Shown: piece by piece, positions 24,382 through 33,584 of the stretch
Layout: the number at the start of each line of letters is the position of its first letter
How positions within the stretch are numbered: position 1 is the first letter of the stretch
DNA from: Polaromonas sp. CG_9.7
Lineage (GTDB): Bacteria > Pseudomonadota > Gammaproteobacteria > Burkholderiales > Burkholderiaceae_C
DNA: 64,000 bases
Reading direction: 5' to 3'
Assembly (NCBI RefSeq): GCF_015752205.1
Contig: NZ_JADOVG010000003.1
Coordinates: 1 to 64,000, forward strand
Position numbers and translations under genes: made by a program
Notes under the pieces: model-generated
Told to the model about the DNA's origin: nothing
Databases searched by the model: none
What the model saw: the letters and a program-made list of their open reading frames with translations, nothing else

Positions 24382-24990
24382 GTGACCACTCTAGCAAACG
24401 CCCCTGACGAATTGGCTTACAAAGCCCGTGACCCCGCCACAATGCTCGACGCTACCATCCGGCAATGGGGCGGCCAGACCGACTTGTGGGTTTTTGGCTA
24501 CGCATCGCTGATCTGGCGACCCGAATTTGAATCAGCCGAGCAGCGCTTTGCCACGTTGCACGGCTACCACCGCGCGCTGAAAATGTGGAGCCGCGTCAAC
24601 CGCGGCACGCCTGCCCAGCCGGGCCTGGTGTTTGGCCTGCTGTCGGGTGGCAGCTGCAGGGGAATGGCCTATCGGCTGCCCAGGGACCATGTGCCCGCTG
24701 CCCTGCCCGCCCTGTGGGCGCGCGAAATGCCCAACGGCATCTATGACCCCAAGTGGCTGCGCTGCCGCACGGCGCAGGGCGACATCAAGGCACTGGCCTT
24801 CACGCTGTCCCGCCGCAGCCCCAACCACACCGGTGTGTTGAGTGAAGACCACTACCGGCAAATATTCTCCAGTGCCTGCGGCCGTTATGGCACGACGCGT
24901 GACTATGCGCAGCTGACTTATGACAAACTGCGCATGATGGGCATTGACGACCAGGCGCTTGGCAAACTGCTGCAACTGGCCAGGCACTGA
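24382..24990 (+). CDS. ChaC-like gamma-glutamylcyclotransferase
   Basis: The 202-residue product begins at a GTG with GAGG upstream; an ATG at 24442 is a possible alternative. The WVFGYASLIWRPEF stretch is the nucleotide-like loop of the ChaC/GGCT fold, followed by HGYHRALKMWSRVNRGTP and PGLVFGLLSGGSCRGMAYRL. Relatives degrade glutathione to 5-oxoproline and Cys-Gly. The C terminus (YGTTRDYAQLTYDKLRMMGI) is typical of bacterial ChaC. It is probably expressed alone. Confidence 0.85.
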   Translation: MTTLANAPDELAYKARDPATMLDATIRQWGGQTDLWVFGYASLIWRPEFESAEQRFATLHGYHRALKMWSRVNRGTPAQPGLVFGLLSGGSCRGMAYRLPRDHVPAALPALWAREMPNGIYDPKWLRCRTAQGDIKALAFTLSRRSPNHTGVLSEDHYRQIFSSACGRYGTTRDYAQLTYDKLRMMGIDDQALGKLLQLARH

Positions 24991-25075
24991 CAGGCCTCGC
25001 GCATTGGGCGGCGCTGGCTTGAATCGTCAGATGCCCCAGCCTTGCATATTGAACAACAACCCTCCGGGAGTCTTC

Positions 25076-25594
25076 ATGACACGCACTTTCATCTTGCTGG
25101 CCAGCGTGCTGGCACTTGGCGCCTGCGCCAGCACCGCCACCACCGGTCCGCGCGCCGTGGCCCAGCTGCAAAGCACCACTGGCAATACAGCCAGCGGCTC
25201 GGTCACCTTCACCCAAAGCGGCGACAAGGTTCTGGTTTCTGGCATGGTCAGCGGCCTCAAGCCGAATGCCGAACATGGCTTTCACCTGCATGAAAAAGGC
25301 GACTGCTCCAGCGGCGACGGCGTAAGCGCAGGCGGCCACTTCAACCCAACCGGCCAGCCCCACGGCCAGCATGCCGCCATGCATCACCATGCAGGCGACC
25401 TGCGCAGCCTCACAGCCGATGCCAACGGCGTCGCCCGGTTCAGTTTCGAAGCCGCAGGCATTTCTGTCGGTAGCGGCACCGGCAACATCATCGGGCGGGG
25501 GCTGATCGTTCACCGCGATCCTGACGACTACACCACCCAGCCCACCGGCAACTCCGGACCGCGCCTGGCCTGCGCCGTGGTGACCCCAAGCTGA
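25076..25594 (+). CDS. sodC: Cu/Zn superoxide dismutase, predicted lipoprotein
   Basis: The 172-residue precursor starts after CGGGAG. The signal LLASVLALGAC gives a lipobox Cys near residue 17, so the enzyme should be lipid-anchored in the envelope. Metal ligands are seen in HGFHLHEKGDC, GGHFNP, HHHAGDL and LIVHRDPDDY. The catalytic Arg lies in GPRLAC, whose Cys should pair with that of GDC. It removes periplasmic superoxide. An MHHH run at the Zn site gives an extra His, as in other bacterial forms. Confidence 0.93.
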   Translation: MTRTFILLASVLALGACASTATTGPRAVAQLQSTTGNTASGSVTFTQSGDKVLVSGMVSGLKPNAEHGFHLHEKGDCSSGDGVSAGGHFNPTGQPHGQHAAMHHHAGDLRSLTADANGVARFSFEAAGISVGSGTGNIIGRGLIVHRDPDDYTTQPTGNSGPRLACAVVTPS

Positions 25595-25639
25595 GCCTGA
25601 AACGGCGCGAATCGGACGCCGGACTTTATACTCCGGGCC

Positions 25640-26287
25640 ATGCTTGACCACACCTCCATCGCCGACCTTCGCAAAAGCTATGAGCGCGCCGAACTCAATG
25701 AAGACGCCTCGCATGCCGATCCGCTCAAGCAGTTCGACCAGTGGCTTGGCGAAGCCATTTCAGCCCAGGTGCCCGAACCCAATGCCATGACCCTGGCCAC
25801 CGTGGGCAGCAACCTGCGCCCATCCACCCGCGTGGTGCTGATCAAGGGCCTGGATGCGCAAGGCATTGTCTGGTACACCAACTACGCCAGCCGCAAGGGG
25901 CTGGAACTGGCCGGCAACCCGTATGCAGCGCTGCAGTTCCACTGGGTCGAGCTCGAACGGGTGGTGCGCATCGAAGGCGTGGTGGAAAAAATTGCGGACG
26001 AAGAAAGCGACGCCTACTTCAACAGCCGGCCGCTGGACTCGCGCATTGGCGCCTGGGCCAGCCCGCAAAGCGAAGTGATCTCCGGCCGAGGCGTGCTGGT
26101 GGCCAACGCCGCCAGGTACGGTGCCAAGTTCATGCTGAACCCACCGCGCCCGCCGCACTGGGGCGGCTACCGCCTCAAGCCGGACAACTGGCAGTTCTGG
26201 CAAGGCCGCAAAAGCCGCCTGCATGACCGCCTGCGCTATACGCTGCAGGACGATGCCAGCTGGCTGCGCGAACGTCTAGCGCCCTGA
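25640..26287 (+). CDS. pdxH: pyridoxine/pyridoxamine 5'-phosphate oxidase
   Basis: The 215-residue protein matches the standard family length. FMN-site stretches include [21 protein letters not shown] and [21 protein letters not shown]. The substrate loop [17 protein letters not shown] follows. The C-terminal [19 protein letters not shown] and RLHDRLRY motifs are diagnostic. It makes pyridoxal phosphate from PNP or PMP with O2 as acceptor. It lies 45 bases after sodC and is convergent with folK. Confidence 0.95.
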   Translation: MLDHTSIADLRKSYERAELNEDASHADPLKQFDQWLGEAISAQVPEPNAMTLATVGSNLRPSTRVVLIKGLDAQGIVWYTNYASRKGLELAGNPYAALQFHWVELERVVRIEGVVEKIADEESDAYFNSRPLDSRIGAWASPQSEVISGRGVLVANAARYGAKFMLNPPRPPHWGGYRLKPDNWQFWQGRKSRLHDRLRYTLQDDASWLRERLAP

Positions 26288-26299
26288 AGGCTCAGGCGG

Positions 26300-26848
26300 T
26301 CAAGCCGTCATCAAGCCGCCCAGCCGCTCGATGGCCTGGTGCTTGACCGAATCGAGCGCGCCAGCGCTGACCTGATCAGGCGCAATCTCAGCCAGCGGTG
26401 CCAGTACAAAAGCGCGCTGGTGCATGCGCGGATGCGGCACCGACAGCCGGGCCGAGTCGATGCGCGCGCTGCCATACAGCAATAAATCCAGGTCCAAGGT
26501 GCGGGGCGCATTGCGAAACGGCCTCTCGCGCCCGGCTTGCAGTTCCAGCTGCTGCAACCCGTCAAGCAAGGCGCATGCATTCAGGCCGGTTTCAATTTCC
26601 ACCACGGCATTCAGGTAATCCGCCCCGGGCGCTGGCGCTTCATGGCCGGTATCGGTGTTTAGCGGTGCGGTTTTATAAAGTCCGGACTGCTGGCGAACTT
26701 GCGTCAGGGGCAGCCCGTCAAGGGCTTGCACCGCGTGACGCAGTGCAGCACGTGCATCGCCAAGGTTGGCACCCAGCGCGATAAAGGCCGTGACCGGCTC
26801 GCGCCCTGCCCTGGCCGCTTTTTTTTCATCCGTAGCGGCTGTGGCCAT
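26300..26848 (-). CDS. folK: 6-hydroxymethyl-7,8-dihydropterin pyrophosphokinase
   Basis: Start at MATAATDEK gives 182 residues. The core begins at TAFIALGANLGDARAAL, with YKTAPLN and the diagnostic PRTLDLDLLLYG and PHPRMHQRAFVLAPLAEI. It transfers pyrophosphate from ATP in folate synthesis. A longer upstream frame overlaps pcnB and is not needed. It follows pcnB by 16 bases, the usual pairing in Burkholderiales. Confidence 0.93.
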   Translation of the reverse strand: MATAATDEKKAARAGREPVTAFIALGANLGDARAALRHAVQALDGLPLTQVRQQSGLYKTAPLNTDTGHEAPAPGADYLNAVVEIETGLNACALLDGLQQLELQAGRERPFRNAPRTLDLDLLLYGSARIDSARLSVPHPRMHQRAFVLAPLAEIAPDQVSAGALDSVKHQAIERLGGLMTA

Positions 26849-26864
26849 GTCGCAGCGTTGGCGC

Positions 26865-28508
26865 TCAGTCACCGCCAAGCGGGGAAGCACCGGCGGGCGG
26901 TAGCGACTCGCTGCCGCTCTCCTGGCCCTCGGCGGCACGGCTGACGGGTTTGCGGCGGCGGCGGCGTTTTTTGGCGGGGGCGGCATCGCCTTCTGGCAAG
27001 GCCAACTCCAGTCCGTCACCGTCAACCCGATTGCTGGCCGGCGACAGCGCTGGTGCCGTGTCGGAAGGTCGACCATCCTCGACATCGGCACGCTTGACCC
27101 GGGTGCGCGCCTGCGGTTTTTTCTGCTGCGTTTCGCGCATTGCCTCGATCATGTCGTGGCGCTCGTCGTCGTAGGCGGTGCTGAACTTTTCCCACCATTC
27201 GCCCAACGCCGGATCGATTTCGCCGACCTGGCCGCGCAGGCGCAAAAAGTCAAAGCCGGCGCGAAAGCGCGGCTGATCCAGCAGCGAATACGGCGCATTG
27301 CCGACGCGTTTTTCAAAACGTGGCTGCATGGTCCAGATTTCGCGCATGTCGATGCCCAGCTTGCCGCGTCCCGACACATCGCCGATCTTGCTGTTGAACG
27401 CTTCGTCAATCGCGTCCTGCAGCGCCGGCATCGGGGGTTCATTGCGCTTGAGGCGCCGGTCCCAGCCGCTGCGCACATCATTCCAGAGCACGCACGACAG
27501 CAAAAAGCTGGGCGCGACCGGCTTGCCTTCACCAACGCGGCGATCGGTGTCCTGCAAGGCCAGTTTCAGGAACGGATCGTCGGACATTTCAACCACCACG
27601 TCGAGCAGCGGATAAATGCCGGTGCCCATGCCCAGCGCCTTGAGCTGCGCAATGCTGGCCAGCGAATGGCCGGTCTGCAGCAGTTTGAGCATTTCGTCGA
27701 ACAACCGTGACTGCGGAACGTCGGCCAGCAGGCCGCACATTTCCTTCAGCGGCGCCACCGTTTTTTCCTCGTACCTGAAGCCGAGCGCATTGAGCTTGGC
27801 GCCAAAACGCACGGCGCGAATGATGCGCACCGGGTCTTCGCGGTAGCGCAACGCCGGGTTGCCGATCATGCGGACAATTCTCTTTTTCGAGTCGCCAATG
27901 CCGTTGTGGTAATCAACGACTACTTCAGTTTCCGGGTCGTAGTACATGGCGTTGATGGTGAAGTCACGCCGCGCAGCGTCTTCTTCCATCGGTCCCCAGA
28001 CGTTGTCGCGCAGCACGCGGCCCGACGCATGCACGGCATGCTTCATGCCGGCGAGTTCGCTCTTGCTGGTGCGCTCGTTGCCGCCGACCTGCTCGGCCAG
28101 GGCACTGTCCATGTGGGCACGAAAGGTCGAGACCTCGATCACCTCGTGCTCGCGACCCCGGCCATAAATGACGTGGACGATGCGAAAGCGCCGGCCGATG
28201 ATGAAGGCGCGGCGAAACAGCGACTTGACCTGTTCCGGCGTGGCATCGGTGGCCACATCGAAGTCTTTCGGCTTCAAGCCCACCAGCAGGTCGCGCACCG
28301 CGCCGCCGACGATATAGGCCTGGAAACCGGCTTGCTTGAGCACATGCACCACGTCCATGGCGCGTTCGTCCACCAGCTTGACATTGATGCCGTGGTCCTT
28401 GAACTCGATGTCGTGGCGCTTGCCGAAGGGGGACTTTGGAACCCGTTTGGAGAGGGATTCGGCGCTGTCGGATTTGCCGAACAGTTTGTCGATGAATTTT
28501 TTGATCAT
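26865..28508 (-). CDS. pcnB: poly(A) polymerase I
   Basis: Start at MIKKFIDKLFGK gives 547 residues. The nucleotidyltransferase domain has YIVGGAVRDLLVGLKPKDFD, the GG...(DxD) site, then ATDATPEQVKSLFRRAFIIG and the RNA-binding region DFTINAMYYDPET. The C terminus is Arg/Lys-rich (KKRRRRRKPVSR), as in PcnB. It adds 3' A tails to RNA and so promotes decay. It lies between the HAD phosphatase and folK on the minus strand. Confidence 0.94.
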   Translation of the reverse strand: MIKKFIDKLFGKSDSAESLSKRVPKSPFGKRHDIEFKDHGINVKLVDERAMDVVHVLKQAGFQAYIVGGAVRDLLVGLKPKDFDVATDATPEQVKSLFRRAFIIGRRFRIVHVIYGRGREHEVIEVSTFRAHMDSALAEQVGGNERTSKSELAGMKHAVHASGRVLRDNVWGPMEEDAARRDFTINAMYYDPETEVVVDYHNGIGDSKKRIVRMIGNPALRYREDPVRIIRAVRFGAKLNALGFRYEEKTVAPLKEMCGLLADVPQSRLFDEMLKLLQTGHSLASIAQLKALGMGTGIYPLLDVVVEMSDDPFLKLALQDTDRRVGEGKPVAPSFLLSCVLWNDVRSGWDRRLKRNEPPMPALQDAIDEAFNSKIGDVSGRGKLGIDMREIWTMQPRFEKRVGNAPYSLLDQPRFRAGFDFLRLRGQVGEIDPALGEWWEKFSTAYDDERHDMIEAMRETQQKKPQARTRVKRADVEDGRPSDTAPALSPASNRVDGDGLELALPEGDAAPAKKRRRRRKPVSRAAEGQESGSESLPPAGASPLGGD

Positions 28509-28619
28509 GAAATTTAAATTTTTGAGGGAGATGCCGCCCCTTGGCAGCAAGCGTTGTCCCTGCCTTTTTCAGGCCGGAGGCGGCCGCCGCTGCCCGGCGG
28601 CAAGCGCCATTCGCGGCGC

Positions 28620-29339
28620 TTAAAACAGGTCAAGTATGCGCCATCCGCGGTCAAGGGCCAGCGCCCGCAGGCGAGCATCCGGGTTGGTGGCGACCGGATG
28701 GTTGACCTTTTCCAGCAGCGCCAGGTCATTCATTGAATCGGTATAAAACGTCGTGTGCACGTCGCCCCAGCCCAATTGGCGGGCAGCCAGCCATTGTTCC
28801 ATGCGGGTCACTTTTCCTTCGCGGGCCGATGGCGTGCCCTGGATCTCGCCGGTCAGGTTGCCTTGGGCGTCACGTTCCAGTTGAACGGCGATCAGTTCGG
28901 ACACGCCAAAAGCATCGGCAATTGGCCGCGTCACGAACTCGTTGGTGGCCGTCACGATAAGCACTTCGTCGCCGGCAGCGCGGTGCCGTTCGACCAGTTC
29001 CAGCGCCTGCGGCTTGATAGCTTTATGCACGATATCGCTCATAAAACGGGCGTGAGCAGCTATTGAATTAATAGTACCCTGTTCGCGAATAGCCTGCGTG
29101 GCAAAACGCACATAGTCCTGGATATTGAGCGTTCCAGCCCGGTATTGCTCGAAAAACTCGGCATTGCGGCGCTTGAATTCGGTCGCGTCGCACCAGCCCA
29201 GCGCAATCGTGAACTCGCCCCATTCGTAGTCAGAGTCCATCGGGATCAAGGTATGGTCCAGATCAAACAATGCCAATTTCCGGAGAGTTTGCGCGTTGTT
29301 CACGGCTTCTTTCCTGTCAACACTCACATCAACCGTCAT
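28620..29339 (-). CDS. HAD-IB phosphatase (SerB-like)
   Basis: The 239-residue protein has HAD motif I LALFDLDHTLIPMDSD, motif II VLIVTATNEF, motif III Lys in GKVTRMEQW, and motif IV YTDSMNDLALLEKV. It belongs to the HAD-IB group with an alpha-helical cap. Phosphoserine-like or other small phosphates are possible substrates. Its start overlaps the hda stop (ATGA), and pcnB-folK follow. Residues about 89-107 use AT-rich codons and match the dispersed repeat, though protein length looks normal there. Confidence 0.88.
   Translation of the reverse strand: MTVDVSVDRKEAVNNAQTLRKLALFDLDHTLIPMDSDYEWGEFTIALGWCDATEFKRRNAEFFEQYRAGTLNIQDYVRFATQAIREQGTINSIAAHARFMSDIVHKAIKPQALELVERHRAAGDEVLIVTATNEFVTRPIADAFGVSELIAVQLERDAQGNLTGEIQGTPSAREGKVTRMEQWLAARQLGWGDVHTTFYTDSMNDLALLEKVNHPVATNPDARLRALALDRGWRILDLF
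29018..29075 (-). repeat. dispersed 58-bp repeat, copy 6, inside the HAD phosphatase gene
   Basis: Minus-strand core ACTATTAATTCAATAGC (29059-29075), 19 nt (TGCTCACGCCCGTTTTATG), then AGCGATATCG. It is in frame and on the coding strand. The middle section TGCTnACGCCC is the same as in copy 2 at 8427-8484. Confidence 0.5.
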
Positions 29340-30022
29340 TCCGTCTCCAGCATGGTTTTGATCAGCGGGATGGTGATGGCCCGCTTGGTTTGCAGCGCGT
29401 AGCTGTCCAGTTTGTCGAGCAGTTGCATCAGGCTGCCCAAATCACGTGAAAAGCGCGTCAGCATGAAATCCACCACCTCGTCATTGAGCAAAAAGCCGCG
29501 TGCGTCGGCTTCCTGCTTGATCACGGCGCGCCGTTCGTCGTCGCTCAGCGCCTGCAGCGCAAACACGTGGCCCCAGCCCAGGCGGGTCCGCAGGTCTTCG
29601 CGCAGCGGCAGGTCGGCAGGCGGCACATTGCCGGCAGCCACCACCCAGCGCGGCTGGCCGTCGTCAGTGCTCAGCGCATTGACGAACCAGTTGAAGGCGC
29701 TGCGCTGCTGCGCGGCGTTATAGAGATGGCATTCGTCCATGATCACGGCGGACCAGGCTTCGTTGAACTCGGGGGGCTCCAGCATCGATGCGTCCATCCA
29801 GCCGCTTGAAGCACCCTGGTCGCGCAAGGCTTCGCTGACCGCCTTGAGCAGATGCGTCTTGCCGCTGGCTTCACCGCCCCACAGGTAAGTCGGCACCGGC
29901 GAATCCGGCAGGCTTTGCGCCCACGACGCCAGTTGCCTGACGGCCGCTTCATTCGGTCCGATGAAAAAATTGGCAAACGAGGGGTCGGAAGCAAGTCCGA
30001 TGTCCAGGGCGAGTTGTTTCAT
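29336..30022 (-). CDS. hda: DnaA regulatory inactivator Hda-like AAA+ protein
   Basis: Start at MKQLALDIG gives 228 residues; QLALDI is a beta-clamp-binding motif at the extreme N terminus, the mark of Hda. DnaA-like AAA parts follow: FFIGPNEAAVRQL, YLWGGEASGKTHLL (Walker A), AVIMDECHLY (Walker B), LREDLRTRLGWG. It should act with the clamp to hydrolyse DnaA-bound ATP after initiation. It is the first gene of hda-HAD-pcnB-folK and is divergent from purM. Confidence 0.9.
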   Translation of the reverse strand: MKQLALDIGLASDPSFANFFIGPNEAAVRQLASWAQSLPDSPVPTYLWGGEASGKTHLLKAVSEALRDQGASSGWMDASMLEPPEFNEAWSAVIMDECHLYNAAQQRSAFNWFVNALSTDDGQPRWVVAAGNVPPADLPLREDLRTRLGWGHVFALQALSDDERRAVIKQEADARGFLLNDEVVDFMLTRFSRDLGSLMQLLDKLDSYALQTKRAITIPLIKTMLETE

Positions 30023-30298
30023 GGCGGGTTTGGCAGGCCGCATCCCGGTTTCAAAGGCCATGCGAACAGCGCCTGGCCGCCGGTGCGCAGGTTGTGCACC
30101 AGGTTTCGGCGCGTTGGAATGTCAGGGTAGGTTGCATGAAGCCTTGGAATGCGCTGGTCCGCAAGGGACCGGCAGAAGCTAGGAGGTATAGCCTTTAGAA
30201 TCTCAGGCTGGATTCTATCGGGCTTGGCCAGCGGCCTCCTGACCACCGCCCTGCCCCTTCGAGCTGTCCCGGCTCCCACCGCATTACCTCCCGACACC

Positions 30299-31330
30299 AT
30301 GACCACTACCCCCCTTTCCTACAAAGACGCCGGCGTTGACATCGACGCGGGCGACGCCCTGGTTGAACGCATCAAGCCACTGGCCAAAAAGACCATGCGC
30401 GAAGGCGTGATGGCCGGCATTGGCGGCTTTGGTGCGCTGTTTGAAGTGCCCAAGCGCTACAAGGAACCGGTGCTGGTGTCTGGCACCGACGGCGTGGGCA
30501 CCAAGCTCAAGCTGGCGTTTGAATGGAATATGCACGACACCGTTGGCATCGACCTGGTCGCCATGAGCGTCAACGACGTGCTGGTGCAAGGCGCCGAGCC
30601 GCTTTTTTTCCTCGACTATTTCGCCTGCGGCAAGCTTGACATCGACACCGCTGCAGCCGTGATCGGCGGCATTGCCAAAGGCTGCGAACTCTCGGGTTGC
30701 GCCCTGATTGGCGGCGAAACCGCCGAGATGCCCGGCATGTACCCGGCTGGCGAATACGACCTGGCTGGTTTTGCCGTCGGCGCGGTCGAAAAATCCAAAA
30801 TCCTGACCGGCAAGGACGTGACGCCCGGCGACGTGGTGCTGGGCCTGGCCAGCAGCGGCGTGCATTCCAATGGTTTCAGCCTGGTGCGCAAATGCATCGA
30901 GCGCGCTGGCAGCGACCTGCCCGCCACGCTGGACGGCAAGCCGTTCAAAGAGGCGCTGATGCAGCCGACCCGCCTGTACGTCAAAAACGTGCTGGCCGCG
31001 CTGGCTGCGCACCCGATCAAGGCGCTGGCGCACATCACCGGCGGCGGCTTGCTCGAGAACATTCCGCGCGTGCTGCCCGAAGGCACGGCGGCGCACCTGA
31101 CCAAAGGCAGCTGGCCGCAGACCGAGCTGTTCGCCTGGCTGCAAAAGACCGCCGGCATCGACGACATCGAGATGAACCGAACCTTCAACAACGGCATCGG
31201 CATGGTGGTGGTGATTGATGCGGCCAGTGCCGCCGCTTGTGCCGCCATGCTTCGTGAGGCTGGCGAGCAGGTCTACGAAATTGGCGTGATAGCCGAGCGC
31301 GGCGACGGCGCGGCGGTCATCGTCGTCTGA
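30299..31330 (+). CDS. purM: phosphoribosylformylglycinamidine cyclo-ligase (AIR synthetase)
   Basis: The 343-residue protein starts at [18 protein letters not shown]; the frame extends 50 codons further without homology. Diagnostic stretches: [57 protein letters not shown] and [17 protein letters not shown]. It closes the imidazole ring in purine synthesis using ATP. A strong intrinsic terminator follows at 31352-31378. No riboswitch-like structure was seen upstream. Confidence 0.96.
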   Translation: MTTTPLSYKDAGVDIDAGDALVERIKPLAKKTMREGVMAGIGGFGALFEVPKRYKEPVLVSGTDGVGTKLKLAFEWNMHDTVGIDLVAMSVNDVLVQGAEPLFFLDYFACGKLDIDTAAAVIGGIAKGCELSGCALIGGETAEMPGMYPAGEYDLAGFAVGAVEKSKILTGKDVTPGDVVLGLASSGVHSNGFSLVRKCIERAGSDLPATLDGKPFKEALMQPTRLYVKNVLAALAAHPIKALAHITGGGLLENIPRVLPEGTAAHLTKGSWPQTELFAWLQKTAGIDDIEMNRTFNNGIGMVVVIDAASAAACAAMLREAGEQVYEIGVIAERGDGAAVIVV

Positions 31331-31351
31331 ACGCAAACGCATTTCCCGCAC

Positions 31352-31378
31352 AAAAAAGCCGCTTCGAGCGGCTTTTTT
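31352..31378 (+). terminator. intrinsic terminator after purM
   Basis: AAAAAAGCCGCT-TCG-AGCGGCTTTTTT: a perfect stem with a three-base loop and a T run on the plus strand. The flanking A run could make it work on the minus strand too. Confidence 0.93.
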
Positions 31379-31598
31379 CATTTTCAGGCGTCCGCTGTAG
31401 TTGGAGATGCGCCTGCGCGCTGTCACCCTGCGACAGGCAGCATGGATAAACCCCACCGCATGCGCAAAGTACTCTTTTCGCGCCCAATGGGGTATTGAGT
31501 GTGTCCCGGCTTGGGCGCTTGCAGCCGCTTTAGCACCTGACTGCCACATGTCACACACCCAACCGAACGCGCTTCCATTCATTGTTGAAAGAACACCC

Positions 31599-32267
31599 AT
31601 GCGCATCCACGCCGATTTTTCATGCCGCGCCATCGTCACACCCGATCAGCACCAATGGGTGCCCTCGCCCATGGCCGGTGTCGAGCGCGTGATGCTGGAC
31701 CGCGTGGGCGAAGAAAAAGCCCGCGCCACCAGCATCGTGCGCTACGCACCCGATTCACACTTTGCGCGCCACCTGCATCCCGGCGGCGAAGAAATCTTCG
31801 TGCTGTCTGGCACCTTTTCGGACGAGCATGGGCACTATCCGGCAGGCTGGTATTTGCGCAATCCACCCGGATCGTCCCACCAGCCTTTCAGCGTCCCCGG
31901 CGCCACCATCTTTGTCAAGCTGTGGCAGATGCAGCCAAGCGACAGCCACACCGTGCGCGTCGACACGAACGACCCCGCGGCTTGGAAGCACCAGGAAGGG
32001 CGAGAGGTCTGCCCGCTGTTCTCAAGCGACATCGAACAGGTCTGCCTGCAACGCCTTGGGCCTGGCCAAAACGTGTTCGCCGAATCCGCCAACAGCGCTG
32101 AACTGCTGGTGCTGGACGGCAGCGTGGCAATGGCTGGCCAAACCTGCGCGCCCAGAAGCTGGATACGCCTGCCCGAGGGCGACCCTTCAAAAATCGCGGC
32201 CAACGCACAGGGCGCTACCGTTTACCTCAAGACCGGTCACTTGGTCCGCATGACTGAGACGGCATGA
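31599..32267 (+). CDS. ChrR-like double cupin protein
   Basis: Start at MRIHADF gives 222 residues; the longer frame upstream overlaps the purM terminator region and lacks homology. The first cupin carries HLHPGGEEIFVLSGTF with the His/His/Glu metal set and YLRNPPGSSH with the distal His, as in ChrR-type cupins. The second half (LGPGQNVFAESANSAELLVLDG) is a weaker cupin with few metal residues. It may be an anti-sigma-like sensor or a small dioxygenase-type enzyme. Its stop overlaps the next start (ATGA), so it should work with the flavin oxidase. Confidence 0.75.
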   Translation: MRIHADFSCRAIVTPDQHQWVPSPMAGVERVMLDRVGEEKARATSIVRYAPDSHFARHLHPGGEEIFVLSGTFSDEHGHYPAGWYLRNPPGSSHQPFSVPGATIFVKLWQMQPSDSHTVRVDTNDPAAWKHQEGREVCPLFSSDIEQVCLQRLGPGQNVFAESANSAELLVLDGSVAMAGQTCAPRSWIRLPEGDPSKIAANAQGATVYLKTGHLVRMTETA

Positions 32268-33427
32268 ACCTGCAGACAACGCGCATCGCCATCGTCGGTG
32301 CAGGCTTGAGCGGCCTGTATGCCGCCTATTTGCTAGAGCAGCAAGGCATCAAGGACTATGTGCTGCTGGAAGCTCGAGACACCCTGGGCGGGCGTATTGC
32401 GTCCGTTGCGGCTTCGGGACCACTGGCAACCGGGACAGCGACAAGTGCAGCCAGAATCGACCTTATTGACCTTATTGACCGTATTGACCTGGGGCCAGCC
32501 TGGTTTTGGCCCGGCTACCAGCCCCAGCTGGGGCGCCTGGTTGATGAATTGAACCTGGCGAGCTTTGAGCAACATGAGGTCGGCGACACGGTGATGGAGC
32601 GTTCGCCCCACGAGCCGCCTGCGCGGGTGCGCGGTTATGCCAATTCGCCTGCCTCGATGCGCCTGACAGGCGGCATGGGCGCGTTGACCGACGCGCTGCA
32701 CCGCCGCCTGGACGCCACGCGAATTCACACCGGGCAAGCGGTGCGCCGCCTGCGCAGCACGGCGCAGCATGTGGAGCTGGACAGCCAAGACGTGACTGAC
32801 GCGCAAGGCCAAACAACCACTTGGCGTGCAGAACACGTGTTGCTGGCGCTGCCGCCGCGCCTGCTGGAAAGCAGTATTGAATTCGTGCCTGCCCTGCCGC
32901 CAGCGCTGGCCCGGCAATGGCGCGCAACCGCCACCTGGATGGCGCCCCATGCCAAGTACATCGCCACTTATGACACCCCGTTCTGGCGCGAACAAGGCTT
33001 GTCCGGCGAGGCCAGAAGCGCACGCGGGCCACTGGGTGAGATTCACGATGCGTCCATGCCGGGCGGCAGCGCTGCCCTGTTCGGCTTTTTTGGCGTCCCT
33101 TCGCACGTCCGCCAAAGCTTGCCCGAGGCCGGACTGAAGGCGCATTGCCGCGACCAGCTCGTACGCCTGTTCGGCAGCCAGGCGGCCACGCCCAAGGCCG
33201 AATTCATCAAGGATTGGGCACTGGACCCGTTCACCGCCACCGCTGCCGATTTGGAAGGCACGGGCCAACACGCCCAAGCGCCCGCCGCTACTGCCACGTC
33301 TGGCCCGTGGGCAGGGCGCCTGACCGGCATCGCCAGCGAATGGTCGCCGCAGTTTGCGGGGTATGTGGCTGGGGCCGTTGAGGCAGCGGGCTTGGGCGTG
33401 GAGGGATTGCGTCCATTGGCTGCGTGA
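32264..33427 (+). CDS. flavin-dependent amine-oxidase-family protein
   Basis: The 387-residue protein has the Rossmann FAD motif IAIVGAGLSGLYAAYLLEQQ, then VLLEARDTLGGRI, the GMGALTDALHRRL segment and a C-terminal FAD contact EWSPQFAGYVAGAVEAAG. It is shorter than most monoamine oxidases (about 450). Between the GGRI motif and DLGPAWFWPG it has an IDLIDLIDRIDL run coded by a 9-bp tandem repeat. Substrate unknown. It is translationally coupled to the cupin gene. Confidence 0.8.
   Translation: MNLQTTRIAIVGAGLSGLYAAYLLEQQGIKDYVLLEARDTLGGRIASVAASGPLATGTATSAARIDLIDLIDRIDLGPAWFWPGYQPQLGRLVDELNLASFEQHEVGDTVMERSPHEPPARVRGYANSPASMRLTGGMGALTDALHRRLDATRIHTGQAVRRLRSTAQHVELDSQDVTDAQGQTTTWRAEHVLLALPPRLLESSIEFVPALPPALARQWRATATWMAPHAKYIATYDTPFWREQGLSGEARSARGPLGEIHDASMPGGSAALFGFFGVPSHVRQSLPEAGLKAHCRDQLVRLFGSQAATPKAEFIKDWALDPFTATAADLEGTGQHAQAPAATATSGPWAGRLTGIASEWSPQFAGYVAGAVEAAGLGVEGLRPLAA
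32457..32492 (+). repeat. 9-bp tandem repeat within the flavin oxidase gene
   Basis: About four units of ATTGACCTT (with ATCGACCTT, ATTGACCGT and ATTGACCTG variants) encode Ile-Asp-Leu repeats. It looks like recent slippage or duplication that stays in frame. Confidence 0.85.
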
Positions 33428-33584
33428 TGCAACGAGGAAGGCGATGCCCCTGCCCTTGCGAAGACGACAAGGGCCGGGCGAGTCACGCAGTTGACCCTTG
33501 AGACAGTGCAGTCCTTGCAGAATGTGACAGCAGCCAACCAGCGGCGCCGCACGGGCCGCATACTCCCAACGCCAAGAGACCCCC

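Noticed and set aside
30178-30192. GCTAGGAGGTATAGC upstream of purM
   Set aside because: The arms are only 15 bp end to end instead of 17, and no spaced box follows.
31461-31468. TGCGCAAA near the cupin gene
   Set aside because: No GCTA-N9-TAGC core lies 20 bases before it.
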